DNA of 64,000 nt from Zygnema cylindricum (lineage: Eukaryota > Streptophyta > Zygnematophyceae > Zygnematales > Zygnemataceae). The stretch spans positions 162,498 to 226,497 of the forward strand of contig JBBHKE010001552.1 of assembly GCA_037447655.1 (NCBI GenBank). Reading direction: 5' to 3'. The stretch's first letter is position 1. Every line of letters begins with the position of its first letter. A program made the translations under genes and the position numbers. This document shows positions 11,101 to 23,700 of the stretch, in pieces. The notes beneath the pieces were generated by a model. The model was not told where the DNA came from. It made no database searches and worked only from the letters and a program-made list of their open reading frames with translations.

Positions 11101-12916
11101 TCTCCCTCTCTCTCTCCTCTCTCCTCTCTATCTCTCCCCTCTCCCCTCTCCCCTCTCCCCTCTCCCCTCTCCCCTCTCCCCTCTCCCCCTCTCCCCTCTC
11201 CCCTCTCCCCTCTCCCCTCTCCCCTCTCCCCTCTCCCCTCTCCCCTCTCCCCTCTCCCCTCTCCCCTCTCCCCTCTCCCCTCTCCCCTCTCCCCTCTCCC
11301 CTCTCCCCTCTCCCCTCTCTCCCCTCTCCCCTCTCCCCTCTCCCCTCTCCCCTCTCCCCTCTCCCCTCTCCCCTCTCCCCCTCTCCCCTCTCCCCTCTCC
11401 CCTCTCCCCTCTCCCCTCTCCCCTCTCCCCTCTCCCCTCTCCCCTCTCCCCTCTCCCCTCTCCCCTCTCCCCTCTCCCCTCTCCCCTCTCCCCTCTCCCC
11501 TCTCCCCTCTCCCCTCTCCCCTCTCCCCTCTCCCCTCTCCCCTCTCCCCTCTCCCCTCCCCTCTCCCCTCTCCCCTCTCCCCTCCCCTCTCCCCTCTCCC
11601 CTCTCCCCTCTCCCCTCTCCCCTCTCCCCTCTCCCCTCTCCCCTCTCCCCTCTCCCCTCTCCCCTCTCCCCTCTCCCCTCTCCCCTCTCCCCTCTCCCCT
11701 CTCCCCTCTCTCCTCTCCCCTCCCCTCTCCCCTGTCTCCTCTCTCCCCTCTCTCCCCTCTCCCCTCTCCCCCCTCTCCCCTCTCCCCTCTCCTCTCTCCT
11801 CTCTCCCCTCTCTCCTCTCCTCTCCTCTCCTCTCTCCTCTCCTCTCTCCCTCTCCCCCTCCCCCTCTCCCCCTCTCCTCTCTCCCCTCTCCTCTCTCCTC
11901 TCCTCTCTCCTCTCTCCTCTCTCCTCTCCCCTCTCCCCTCTCCCCTCTCCCCTCTCCCCTCTCCCCCTCTCCCCCTCTCCCCCTCTCCCCCTCTCCCCCT
12001 CTCCCCCTCTCCCCCTCTCCCCCTCTCCCCCTCTCCTCTCTCCTCTCTCCTCTCTCCTCTCTCCTCTCTCCTCTCTCCCTCTCTCTCTCTCCCCTCTCCC
12101 CTATCTCCTCTCTCCTCTCTCACCTCTCCTCTCTCTCCCTCTCTCTCTCTGTTGTTTGTTTTTGTGATTAAAGCTTCAGTCGAATAGTATAAGTATAGCC
12201 TCATTAACTGCTGTATTTGTTTTGGTTTAAGATTTATATCGTATACATGATTTTGTCTTCTACTTGGGAGTTTTACTGGCATGCCATTTCATTTATTTGA
12301 AGTACTAAACGTATTATATGTATCCTTTTTATACTATGAGACGCTGGATTTATTCTCCCACTCTTAAGTTCTCTTTCTCTTTTGTAGATTTTTATTTTCC
12401 ATCGGATTGAGTGTTGAACCTCGGTTTACACTTATTAGAAAACCTACTACTGAAAAAATATTAGTGTTAAAGTTGTTTTTTTCTCATGCCATAGAATTAT
12501 AAAATTTTATCGCAATATCACAATTGAACGGTTTTACTTTTATCTTTCACCCTCCTGAAAATCCGATGATGGATTAACGGCTATGTTTAAATTTCTATTT
12601 ACCAGAAAGTTGTTTAACACTTACATCGATTTAACGGGTATTTGTTCGCATCAAATGCCTCTAATGGGATTGTAGAAAAAGAATGGAGCCAGAAATAGGC
12701 CGAAGATTAAGCAGAAATATCTCCTTTTTTCCTTTTTTTTATTTTTCTATTTTTTGTAATTCAAGGTCATGTCAATATAAACCGAATCATGTTAAATGTT
12801 TTGTATGTACATATGAATGTGACGCTAGTTTTTTTTTCTTTTTTTAAATATCTTCAGGATGCGGAGGGTCTGGAAACCTTATGTGTCCCAAGTGTGGAGG
12901 TCGAGGTCACTTGTAG
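8129..12916 (+). CDS. small plastid-type DnaJ-like zinc-finger protein, 3 exons
   Basis: Exons: 8129-8257, 10283-10559, 12858-12916, with GT-AG junctions at phases 0 and 1, giving 154 aa. The start ATG sits in GCAGCCATGG. Residues 1-43 resemble a plastid transit peptide. The C-terminal half carries four CxxC pairs (C98/C101, C109/C112, C134/C137, C145/C148) with G spacers as in the cysteine-rich domain of DnaJ, but no J domain, so two zinc ions are expected. Such stand-alone DnaJ-type fingers in plants (BSD2-like group) act as thiol or assembly chaperones in the chloroplast. The segment around [20 protein letters not shown] followed by [18 protein letters not shown] is typical of an uncharacterised plant subgroup. 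The exact substrate is unknown. Confidence 0.85.
8258..10282. other. intron 1 of the zinc-finger gene, with MITE copies
   Basis: This 2-kb intron starts GTATGG and ends in a T/G-rich tract before CCAG at 10282. It holds one diverged inverted-repeat copy at about 8830-9022 and a fuller one at 9206-9436. An open frame of 123 codons (8873-9244) runs through this transposon-derived sequence and has no protein-like features. Confidence 0.6.
9206..9436. mobile_element. TA-flanked MITE (same family as 33193-33395)
   Basis: The left end is TACACCGTTAATCC; the right end is the inverse of TACACTGTGAATCGCTAATTCG. The length of about 230 bp and the inner GCGTTAAGAAAAAATAATTAG block match the family. It is inserted in intron 1 of the zinc-finger gene. 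Confidence 0.65.
11090..12150 (+). repeat. 1-kb (CCCCTCT)n array in intron 2 of the zinc-finger gene
   Basis: From about 11130 to 11720 this is an almost pure 7-bp repeat CCCCTCT. It then passes into CCCCCTCT, CTCTCC and CT variants up to 12150. It is all pyrimidine on the sense strand. The opposite strand is (AGAGGGG)n, so four-G runs recur every 7 bases. The whole array lies in the 2.3-kb intron 10560-12857. The long open frames across it are products of the repeat. Confidence 0.95.
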
Positions 12917-13094
12917 ACAAAACTGGAGACGAAGAGAGCGCCATTTTTCTTGAGAGTTTTTGGACAGAATCAGAAAATTACGGAAAGTTACTGAAGATTA
13001 CGGAAAATTCTGCCCATGGAAGCAGCCACATCCATATCCATTCTAAGTCTTTTTGTTCAATACTTTTCTCCTTCGACGAGTGAGGACTGGTGGA

Positions 13095-15147
13095 GAAACC
13101 TCATCACAACCACAGTATCCATATGTTATGTAAAGTAAAAAGGGGGTATTGGAAAGTATATGGGGGTAAAGGAAAGTAAAATCTGATTTATGTTTGAAAA
13201 ACGAGGCTCCTTTTTAGCATTGATAGATATAGACATAAAATTTATGGATATAAAATTTATGGGAGCTCGATAGTAGTATAACTGAGTATAAATTGGTAGT
13301 TGATAAGGAGACATCTGGTGAGGTGGAAAATGTAATTTTTTTCGAGGGCGATTGTTCTCGAAGTTTGAGAAATTACTATATTGGGATGATGACCCGAATT
13401 ATAGATAGGGGCTTTTTTAAATGTAAGTGCATATTTTGCCAGTCTGATGGTCTTCATAAATCAGTTTATGGCTTACTTTTGGCGTGTACCAGACACGTTC
13501 TCATACTTTTTTTTTTAATGTCTTGTGGTACAGTAAGAGCCACCCCTAAGTACTTAAAATAATTAGGTCCAGTCGAGTTGAACTTTTTCTATATTGTTTC
13601 GTGACTTCGTTCAGAAGTTTGAAAATAACAAGTCAGCCGTACGACGACAGGTAATCTCCGCCAACTAAAAGCGTCATAATCGTACTTTCCCTAAAAAATT
13701 GATGCAACTGGCTTCAAGTTGAACAGGGTGGCTGCTAGGGTGTCTCGGAAGAATCCTTGATATGAAACTACATTAAAATTGACTAATTCAAGCAAAACAA
13801 CTGGTCATAAATCTCGAAGAAGAAGATAAGTTTTGATTAACTGAAGGAATCTTACTACTCGTTTTTTCCGGTGGAACATCAAAGTCTTTTGTGTAAAATG
13901 TTTGTAACCTGCATCAACCTTTTGAATAGAAATTAGAGTGTCAAAATTCGCAAACTTTTCACCAACGATTCTCAAACCCAAAAAACATGTCTTCACAATG
14001 CTGGACTTCCCTGAATGGGACAGAAACCGACACCAATTGTGTGGCATAATTATCAGTTTTGACCCCAATAGAAAGGAAATTTGCAAGTCCATTATCTATT
14101 CTCTGATTGCTTAGCAACGATTCTAGTTCAAACTCTTTCCATAGTTTTTCCAGGGGGCAGCGGCAATTCTTGTAATGATGAGTAGGCTCTTTATTTTGCT
14201 GATGCAAACATGCATTCTAACGTTACCTAGACATTGAATCTTAAGTTTTTTTGTGCAAGCATGCAGCCCAAAGCTACCTATAAGCATGCTACAGTATTTG
14301 CAAAAGGTATAACCTAAACATCTTGGCCTCACAATCAAGAAAACCTTACAATGTTCTCCCAATCCTCTCTCTAATGCCATCTAAACACTTTATTATAGAC
14401 GAATAAGATCCTTATTCCTTAGTCACGGTTGACTATGTTTGTTGAAAAGTTTCGTTAGAGACTAACATAATCTTTATTCTTTAATCACCGTTGACTGTGG
14501 TTGACTTCGTTTGTTCCTCCAGTCCCTTCAATTCGTTGCTTTGACACAGAGATTACTCGCCGAACCAGAAGACTTCTCTACTCCTTCTACCACCTTCTCT
14601 CTACCAAATCCAATGTCTTCTCTCACAGTCTGTTCCTCCACTTTCTTTCTACTGAAAATTCCCCATCTCACGGCAGATTTTATCTTGAGCCAGTCCTGTC
14701 CTTCACCTATCCCTCCCTCTCCTCCTCCTTGAGACAGCCCTGCCTCCTTCACATTCTCCCTCTCCTTCACTCCCCCTCCTCCCACGATCTGACTTTGCTC
14801 CACCGCCTGTGAAGTCGGAGGGACGGCTTTTACGGGAGACAGGGCTCCAAGAGTAAGAGGAGAGAAGGGAGAAAAGGGACCTGGAGAAAATGGGGTAGAA
14901 AGTGCGTTCCAGACGTCCCAATTTACGGTTTGGGGTGAAGTGAGAAGGGGACTGAAAAGGGGTTTAGGAGTTTCTGCGGGACGGGAGAAGAGAGAATTGA
15001 GTTCCTCTGCCAAATCCGGTTGAGTCAGCATCGCTGAAGTGCTTTTTCGAAAACAACCTTCTTTTACCACCATAGCAGTCATTTCTGAAACACAAAACAA
15101 AACATAAAATTTTGCTAAATTGTACAATTTGGAGGGCTTGGAACGCA
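13095..15147. repeat. tandem segmental duplication, copy 1 (about 2.05 kb)
   Basis: The segment from GAAACCTCATCACAACC at 13095 is repeated from 15148. Copy 2 runs to about 17178, offset 2053 bases at the left and 2031 at the right through small indels. The copies are very similar over their length. Each contains one 557-base CBP60 terminal exon plus about 1.4 kb of AT-rich sequence with no recognisable gene. Confidence 0.9.
14528..15084 (-). CDS. duplicate terminal exon of the CBP60-type gene (copy 1)
   Basis: The exon runs from a TTTCAG acceptor (start 15084) to a stop at 14528, exactly 557 bases as in copy 2 (17115-16559). The frame is fully open, with around eight amino-acid differences, no frameshift and no early stop. 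It could serve as an alternative last exon of the CBP60-type gene or be a recent relic; its intact frame supports use or very recent origin. It starts AA ATG ACT and completes a Glu codon with the G left by the upstream exon at 18016. Confidence 0.65.
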
Positions 15148-17178
15148 GAAACCTCATCACAACCACAGTATCCATATGTTATGTAAAGAAAAAGGGGGTA
15201 TTGGTAAGTATACGGGGGTAAAGGAAAGTAAAAGCTGATTTATGTTTGAAAAATAAGGCTCCTTTTTAGCGTTGATAGATATAGATATAAAATTTATGGG
15301 AGCTCGATAGTAGTATAACTGAGTATAACTTGGTAATTGATAAGGAGACATCTGATGTGGTGGAAAATGTATTTTTTTTCGAGTGCGATTGTTCTCGAAG
15401 TTTGAGAAATTACTACATTGGTATGATGACCCGAATTTTAGTTAGGGGCTTTTTTAAATGTTAGTAAATGCATATTTTGCCAGTCTGATGGTCGTCAGCC
15501 TTGCTTTTGGCGTGTACCAGACATGTTCTCGTACGTTTTTTTTTAATGACTTGTGGTACAGTAAGGGCCACCTTTATGTACTTTAAATAATTAGGGTCCA
15601 GTCGAGCTGAACTTTTTTTATATTGTTTTGTGACCCCGTTCAAAAGTTTGAAAATAACAAGTCAGCCGTACGACGACATGTAATCTCTGCCAACTAAAAT
15701 CGTCATAATCGTTCTTTCCCTAAAAAAAATGACGCAACTGGCCTCGAGTTGAACAGGGTGGCTGCTAGGGGTTTCGGAAGAATCCTTGATGCGAAACTAC
15801 ATTGAAATTGACTACTTAATGCAAACTGGTCACAAATCTCGAAGAAGATAAGTTTTGATTAATTGAAGGAATCTTACTACTCGTTTTTTTTGGTGGAACG
15901 TCAAAGTCTATTGTGTAAAATGTTTGAAACCTGCATCAACCTTTTGAATAGATATTAGAGTGTCAAAATTCACAAACTTTTCTCTAACGTTTCTCAAACC
16001 CAAAAAAAGTGACTTCACAATGCTGGACTTCCCTGTATGGGACAGAAACCGACACCAATTGTGTGGCGTAATCATCAGGTTTGACCCCAATAGAAAGGAA
16101 ATTTGCAAGTCCATTATCTATTCTCTGATTCTTAGCAACGATTCTAGTTCAAACTCTTTCCATAGTTTTTCCAGGGGGCAGCGGCAATTCTTGTAACGAT
16201 GACTTGGCTCTTTATTTTGCTGATGCAAACATGCATTCTAACGTTACCTAGACATTGATAACTTTGAAATCTTAAAGTTGTTTTTATGCAAGCATGCAGC
16301 CCAAAGCTACCTATAAGCATACTAGAGTATTTGCAAAAGGTATAACCTAAACATCTTGGCCTCACAATCAAGAAAACCTTACAATGTTCTCCCAATCCTC
16401 TCTCTAATGCCATCTAAACGCTTCATTATAGACGAACAAGATCCTTATTCTTAGTCATGGTGACTATGTTTGTTGAAAACTTTCGTTATAGACTAACATA
16501 ATCTTTATTCTTTAATCACCGTTGACTGTGGTTGACTTTGTTTGTTCCTCCAGTCCCTTCAATTCATTGCTTTGACACAGAGAGTACTTGCCGAACCAGA
16601 AGGCTTCTCTACTCCTTCTACCACTTTCTCTCTACCAAATCCAATGTCTTCTCTCGCAGTCTGTTCCTCCACTTTCTTCCTACTGAAAATTCCCCATCTC
16701 ACAGCAGATTTTATCTTGAGCCAGTCTTGTCCTTCACCTATCCCTCCCTCTCCCCCTCCTTGAGACAGCCCTGCCTCCCTCACATTCTCCCTCTCCTTCG
16801 CCCCCCCTCCTCCCACGATCTGACTTTGCTCCACCGCCTGTGAAGTCGGAGGGACGGCTTTTGCGGGACACAGGGCTCCAAGAGTAAGAGGAGAGAAGGG
16901 AGAAAAGGGACCTGGAGAAAATGGGGTAGAAAGTGCGTTCCAGACGTCCCAATTTACGGTTTGGGGTGAAGTGAGAAGGGGACTGAAAAGGGGTTTAGGA
17001 GTTTCTGCGGGACGGGAGAAGAGAGAATTGAGTTCCTCTGCCAAATCCGGTTGAGTCAGCATCGCTGAAGTGCTTTTTCGAAAACAACCTTCTTTTACCA
17101 CCATAGCAGTCATTTCTGAAACACAAAACAAAACATAAAATTTTGCTAAATTGTACAATTTGGAGGGCTTGGAACGCA
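15148..17178. repeat. tandem segmental duplication, copy 2
   Basis: Second copy of the unit at 13095-15147. Both end in the same GGAGGGCTTGGAACGCA boundary sequence. The copy nearer the CBP60 body (this one) is the default terminal exon of that gene. Confidence 0.9.
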
Positions 17179-19191
17179 CAAAATTATCAAAAAATCTTCT
17201 TTCCTGAAAACAAATAAAGAATCGCGAAATATCAAGAAATTAAATAGTATGGTTTTAAGGTCTTGAAACGTACAACATCGTTGATATATTAAGTAGAGAT
17301 TTTGATGTGAACTTTGAATGATTGGAATATGAGTGACGATTTTACGTTAATTGCGATCGGGGTTGATTTATTTTTTTTGTTTCACTTTTAAATTCATTTG
17401 CAAAATGTAATTAAAAAGTTGTCTTGTCCAGGACTACTGACAGGGAGTGTTAGTTCGTTAAGTTCCTGCTATTGACACCCGTTTTTTTTTTTTTTAACAG
17501 CATACCCATTTTTTCGGTTCTTCATTTGTTTGATCGCTGCTCTTGAAGCAGTTTTTTTTTTTCTTTTTTTCTTCCCTGAAGTCTAAACTTCGTACATAAA
17601 TCAGTTTATCTACCCCACTCATCAGCTGCAAAGTATATCCAGTGAAACTTTATTAAGGTAAATATTTGAATTCGATACTTGAAACTTTTTGGGATTGTAG
17701 CTTGAATTCAATATAGTTGAAATGCATTGAAATTATAGCTTTAAATCAATATGCTTGAACCTTATTGAGATTGTTGAATTCAGAAAAGTTGAAACTTATT
17801 GAAATTTTAACTTCAATTCAATACAGTTGAAGCTTATTGAGATTATGGCTTGAATTCAATAGAAAGCTAATTTCACGGCATTAAAATTATAGCTTGCCTT
17901 CAATATAGTTGAAACTTATTGACACTATACAATTCAGTTCAATACAGTTCAATCTTTTAAGATTATAACTTCAATTAAATAAACTTTAAACTTATTGAGA
18001 TTACAATCGTCTCACCCGTATCAGACTCGCCCAAGCATTCTCCGGACTTTCCATCTCCCTTCTTCAAAAATGGCTTATTGGAGACATCCCCTCCATCTCC
18101 CTCTCCTCCTAAAAGGGAAGCCACAGAGACTTCCCTTCCCTCTACCTCTCTTCCTCCTCCTAAAAAGGATTCCACGGAGACTTCCCCTCCATCCCCCTCT
18201 CCTCCTCCTCCTCCTCCTCCTAAAAAGGAAGCCACGGAAATTTCCACTCCATTTCCCCCTCCTCCTCCTCCTCCCCCCCCTCCTAAAAAGGGAGCCACGG
18301 CTTGTTGGGGAAAATCTGGAAACTGAGAGTTTTGAAACAGAACTTCCCTTGTCTTATCCCTTGATTCTTCACAGCCTTCTATTCTCTGATCATGTCTGCA
18401 AAATAATACAAAATGGCAAATAATGGAATCCATAGTATATAAATAATAATATGTAAATGTATAATCGCCGTTTTAAGGGTTTTATCTACAACCAATGGAG
18501 AATTAAATGTTCCATGAATTATTGAACATTCAAAGAAAACAAAAAAAAAAAGAAAGAGACGAGGAAAGTGTTACATTGGAACATAGATTAAAATCGTTTC
18601 ATTGAAATCTGAAAGGATTTCCAAAAAGAAGTGAATTCAAAAAAATAAAAAAACATTCCAAACAAAAGAACGAAAAAAAGTGAATTTTGGATTAAGATAC
18701 CAGACATTTCACTATCTTCAGAAAGTGAAATACATTATAGAAATATTACAAATTCAGACGAAAAGATTCTGAAAACAGAACATTAAATTGCTTTTACTTT
18801 AAGTGAACGGAAACGATATCTTTACAAAATTATAGTTTCTACCGTAAGTTTGTCGCTCCCTTTTTCGACTCCACAAACTCCGTGACTTGCATTCCGTGGC
18901 TTCCGGTGAAAAAGGCGTGTGACGTGACACGTTGTCTACAAGCTTGTAAAGGAGGGAGAGGGGCAGCTGACGTCACTTTCCGTCCTGCAAATTTTTTTTT
19001 TTTCTTTTGAGAACATAACGACGACGAAACTCATCCCTCAGCTTCAAAATTAGAAGATTTACTTAGAAAACTTCACTTCCGTTTTAGGGACCAAACAAAA
19101 ACACAGTCCAATTCAACGCAAATACCGAGTGCTCTTTCTATACCTTGATTATACACAAATACATATGTATACTATAACTATATGTATCTAT

Positions 19192-19229
<38 letters not shown>

Positions 19230-20737
19230 CTAAAAAAGGGTAGTGCTCACCGGTAGGAGGTTTTGACGGTTTTTTCTCTCCTTCTCCTGTCCCTTCAGAG
19301 CCACCAAGCACACTTCCTTTTTGTCTTCCACTCCCACCTGAACCCACATCCCCGACCTCCCTCAAAATAGAGAGCCTTCCTCCTCCTCCTCCTCCTACTC
19401 TCCCTCCTCCTCCTTCACCTTCTCCTCCTCCTCCTCCGCCTTTTTCTCCTCCACCTCCGGAACTCATAGTTGGGTTTCCAGTTTGAACAACTCCTTCTCC
19501 TCCTAAAAAGTTTTTTCTTTTGCGTCTCCCATCGACCTTTTGAGGCCAAAAACTACCAGGATTCATGGCTCCTCCTCCTACTCCTCCTCCTCCTATTGCT
19601 CCTCCTACTACTACTCCCCCTACTCCTACTCCTACTCCTCCTCCACCTCCACCTCCTCCTCCTCCTCCTCCTCCTCCTCCGCCTCCTCCTCCTCCTACTC
19701 TTATTCCACCTCCTACTCCTCCTGCTCCTACTACTCCACCTCCTACTCCTCCTATTCCTCCTCCTCCTTCTCTCCCTACTACTACTCCTCCTGTACAGCG
19801 CTGTGCTAAAGCCTGAGCCGCTGGATTTGGTCGGAGAAGAGTGAGAGAGGAAGGAAGAGGACGAATGGGCTCCGATCGACGACCAATGAGATCTTCCTCA
19901 TCGTACGGAATTGTACGATCCCATCTCTCATAGGCAGCCTTAACTAATCTATCTGCAACTGCCTGGGAAAGGAGAGGGAGACGGAGAGGCAGGGGGAGGG
20001 GGAGACGAAGGAGAGGAAGAAGGAAAGGAGCGAAGGAGAAAATGAAAGGGCAGAAGATCGAGATCATGTTTTAAAGTGAAAAGAACCATAATTGCCACCA
20101 TTTTTTATGCCAGATTTTGGGATTTGAGATCCATTTCTAAGCATTGATTTGCGAGCTAATACCTTATTAATACGTTTTTACTTAAGCTTTCATCATCACA
20201 ACTTTCTAATCTTTGTCAAATCCTCTCTCACAAAGAGGGAGCTCACATTTGAACCATCTCCAGACTTTAAATGATCTCACTCACTAGCAAATTGGCATGT
20301 TATGCATCCTAAAAACTATGTTTGTCCTTCAGTTGGACAGCTGAGCCTCCGGGACTTGTCCGTAAAGAAAGAAACAAAGAAAAAAAAAAGAGAGAAAATA
20401 AGCCTTTTCATTCTTACCTGTTCGTCGGATGTGAGTTTTTCCAGTGGAGTATATTTGCCTCGTGTTATACATCCCATGAGCTGAAAAATATTGTTGAAAA
20501 CAGCCCCCATTTCTTGACCTTCTTCTGGATAATATACATAAAGTTTTCCATTCAACACACAAGTTTGTGCGTGTTCCACCAATCCTTCCCACATTTTAGC
20601 GGACATTCCGGGACCAATTACCTGCAACCCCATACGCTTTTTCCCTTTCTGATAGGTTCCCATGAAAATTTGTTCTTGCTTTTCCATCAAAAAGAAATCC
20701 GAGCTTGATTTTTTCTGCGAATCCCTCTCTCTTCCTC

Positions 20738-20769
<32 letters not shown>

Positions 20770-23700
20770 CCCCTCCCCTCTCTCTTTATATATTACCTGC
20801 AATCTCATGATTAGTTTTTTTCTTTACCATAGCATTTGTCGATGCTTTTCCATTAAGAAACAATCTTTGCCTAATTTTTCCTGTGGATATCTTTCTCTCT
20901 CTCATTTTGTATTTTGTCCTTATGATTCTTTACTATTTAAGAACTGACCCTAATTGATATGATAAAAGGAAACAATGCATGAGTTCGTGAAATGATTGTG
21001 CAGGGAATATTGCACTAAAATTAGTATGGAATGGCATTGGGAATACAAAAGAAACCTTGCTAACACAACACACACTAACAGTACTATAAATATACTCTTT
21101 TTTCACCTTTTACAAACGTCTCGTATCCAAATCAGTGTCGAATGGCCTTCGCAATACAATAAAATCCTTGCTATGACAATCTACTCTATTACTGGTGGAA
21201 AAAATGGAAAAAATTCCTTTCCCACCTTTCATATACGCCTCGGATCCAAGTTAGTGTTACATGGCAATGGCAACAAAAACCTTGATAGCGCAATCCACAG
21301 TATTAGTAGTGAAAAATTACTCTCTTCCTACCTTTCGTAAACGCCGCGGATCCAAGACGAGCCATCGAAGAACATCTTCCACAGTATACATTCGCGCATC
21401 AATGAGCCGTTGATGAAAAGCTCCATCTTTCCCAATTCCCTCTAATCGCCACACTTCATCTTCAAGAGAAGGAGGATAATGCTTTTTATACACTGCCCAT
21501 TATACCCACCTTTACAATTGTATAAGCCATTTTCTCATCATTTACAGTGAAGCAAGATTATCTTCGTTTCATTACATTGAAATCGGCACTGGCAACAATT
21601 CCCTACTTTCAGAACAAAACAAAAATAAGTGAACAAAACAAAAACCAACAAGGAGACAACGAAAAAACTGTAGTAAAAATAAAACGATACCGCTCTCTAA
21701 AACACATTTACGCCATAAATAAAAACCAGTGTGGATTTTAGTCTCTCACATTCTCCTCGGTTGTCTTTGACTGTGAAAGCTTCTGTTACAGCCTCTCGAA
21801 TACGAAAACCAGGAGGGCAAGTTCCTGGAAGGACTCTCAAGGCCAATCGAAACTTTCGGCTTCGCACCCAACTGGAATTGTCAGAAAATGACACATCACC
21901 AATAGTTCCCAGACCCTCCTGTTCACAATAAAACAGAAAGATCAACATTAAATAAGACTTGTACAAATATATTTGGATCAATGTGGACAATAACATCGAC
22001 ATTAGTAATGACGCTGATATTTATATCATCGTTAATAGTCCTCAGACCCTCCTGTTCACAATAATGACAGAAATACACAACGTTTGATTTGAATTATAAG
22101 AATGTGATAAGGTCGACATGGACATTAACATTGAAATTAGAAACATTGTTTGTACTAGCTTCGTCATCAATAGTTCGCAGACCCTCCTGTTCACAACAAT
22201 AACAGAAAGATTAACATTTGATTCGACTTGTAAAATGTACCAAGATTAAAATGGACATCAACATCCTCATTAAAAATAACATTGACTTTATCAATTCTGA
22301 ACTTGGAATTATGATTGACAAAGATGTCATCGTCGAATTAGTTTTAGGCATAAGCGTAAGTATCTAGACATTTATAAACACTGACATTGGTTTTGGCTAA
22401 ATACTGACATTTGGTATAAACATTGGTGTTGGCATCAAACGTTTGAGATAAGTGCAAGAGTTTTGTCAACCTCCTCTATTTTAAGCTTCTTCCTCATCAT
22501 AATAAAGACAAATCATGAGCAGTAAGACTATACCCTAGAAAATTGTATCCACTAGGTTGTGTTTAAATGACTTCCATACATTTATTTCACATATCATTTC
22601 ACTCTCCCAACTATTTCAAAATCAGACGCTTCACCTTCAGACTGATGATAATGTCCCCTGTGAGTAGTGGTCTTCTTCCTCCTCTCTCCCTCACAATTGC
22701 AGCTTCAAATTCCTCCACCTTCCACTCTCCATTCTCTGCTTGGGAAAAATCGCCTTCCAATGCTAAAAGCTCTAACTGAACGGCGGAGACAGGTCCTTCT
22801 AAGACTGTGACACCTGTCGCCGGGTCCTCCAGAGTAACCATTAAGGGCTTCCCATTCTCTGCTTCTATACGACTGCACACAAGAAGACAAGGAAGACATT
22901 TGGTATTCTTTGTTACAAAATTCTCTTGCGATTGAAATTCTGACGCGTATTATTAAGAGACTACAGACTGGAACATGCCTATTTGGTCCACATCCGAAAA
23001 AAAATTCATGCGCTTTAGAGGAAATCCGACCGACGGACTTTGCCATGTATCTTGTCATCCTTTTGAGAAAATGGGCAGAAACTATGAGAGACAAACTTTC
23101 AATAAACTAATAATACTACTCACCTTCCAGTGAACAAGGGTAGAGAAAGCTTGCTGCACAAAGATAGTCGCAGGAGTGTTTCTTCTTGAAAGCAATTTCC
23201 AGTAACAACCGATCCTCCACTATTACTAATAACTTTTTGTCGATCACTACAACATCACAAATGTAACAAAACCAAAAAAATATAAGATGCGCAGGTATTC
23301 AGGCAGAAATATAGCAAAGGGAAACTTGAGAACTGTAGACAAAGATTGTATGGACTCCAGAATGAACTTAAAAAGCAGAAAAGGTAAAGAAATGAAACAT
23401 TGAAAGAATACTAATTTGTAGGTGAAAGTCGGAATGATAAAACCAGGTGCAGTCAGGGAGTCATGACGACAAACTGGTAAAGAGAGATTAATTGATCACA
23501 AAAGCAGCCTTCACCCTTGACCATCCGGAATAAGATCTCTTACAGTCGGTCCAGTGGAACCCGGGTCCTTTTGTTTGACGGTGAACGTAGTGCCAGAGCT
23601 TTGTCTATTTCCTCTGCCACCTATTATAAGAAACAAAAATAAAGGAAAAAAAGAAAAAAAAAGGTAAAAAAAAGAAGAAAAAAAAAGGATCCTTTCATTT

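Noticed and set aside
11064-12282. Long open frames (367 and 384 codons) over the CCCCTCT array
   Set aside because: A 7-bp repeat without stops keeps several frames open on both strands; the region lies inside an intron with good splice sites and encodes only periodic PLSP or ERGEGR strings.
13805-16413. Pairs of short minus-strand open frames (for example MALERGLGEHCK...) in both duplication copies
   Set aside because: They are shared only because the 2-kb unit is duplicated; length differs between copies through frame-breaking changes, and no family resemblance is visible.
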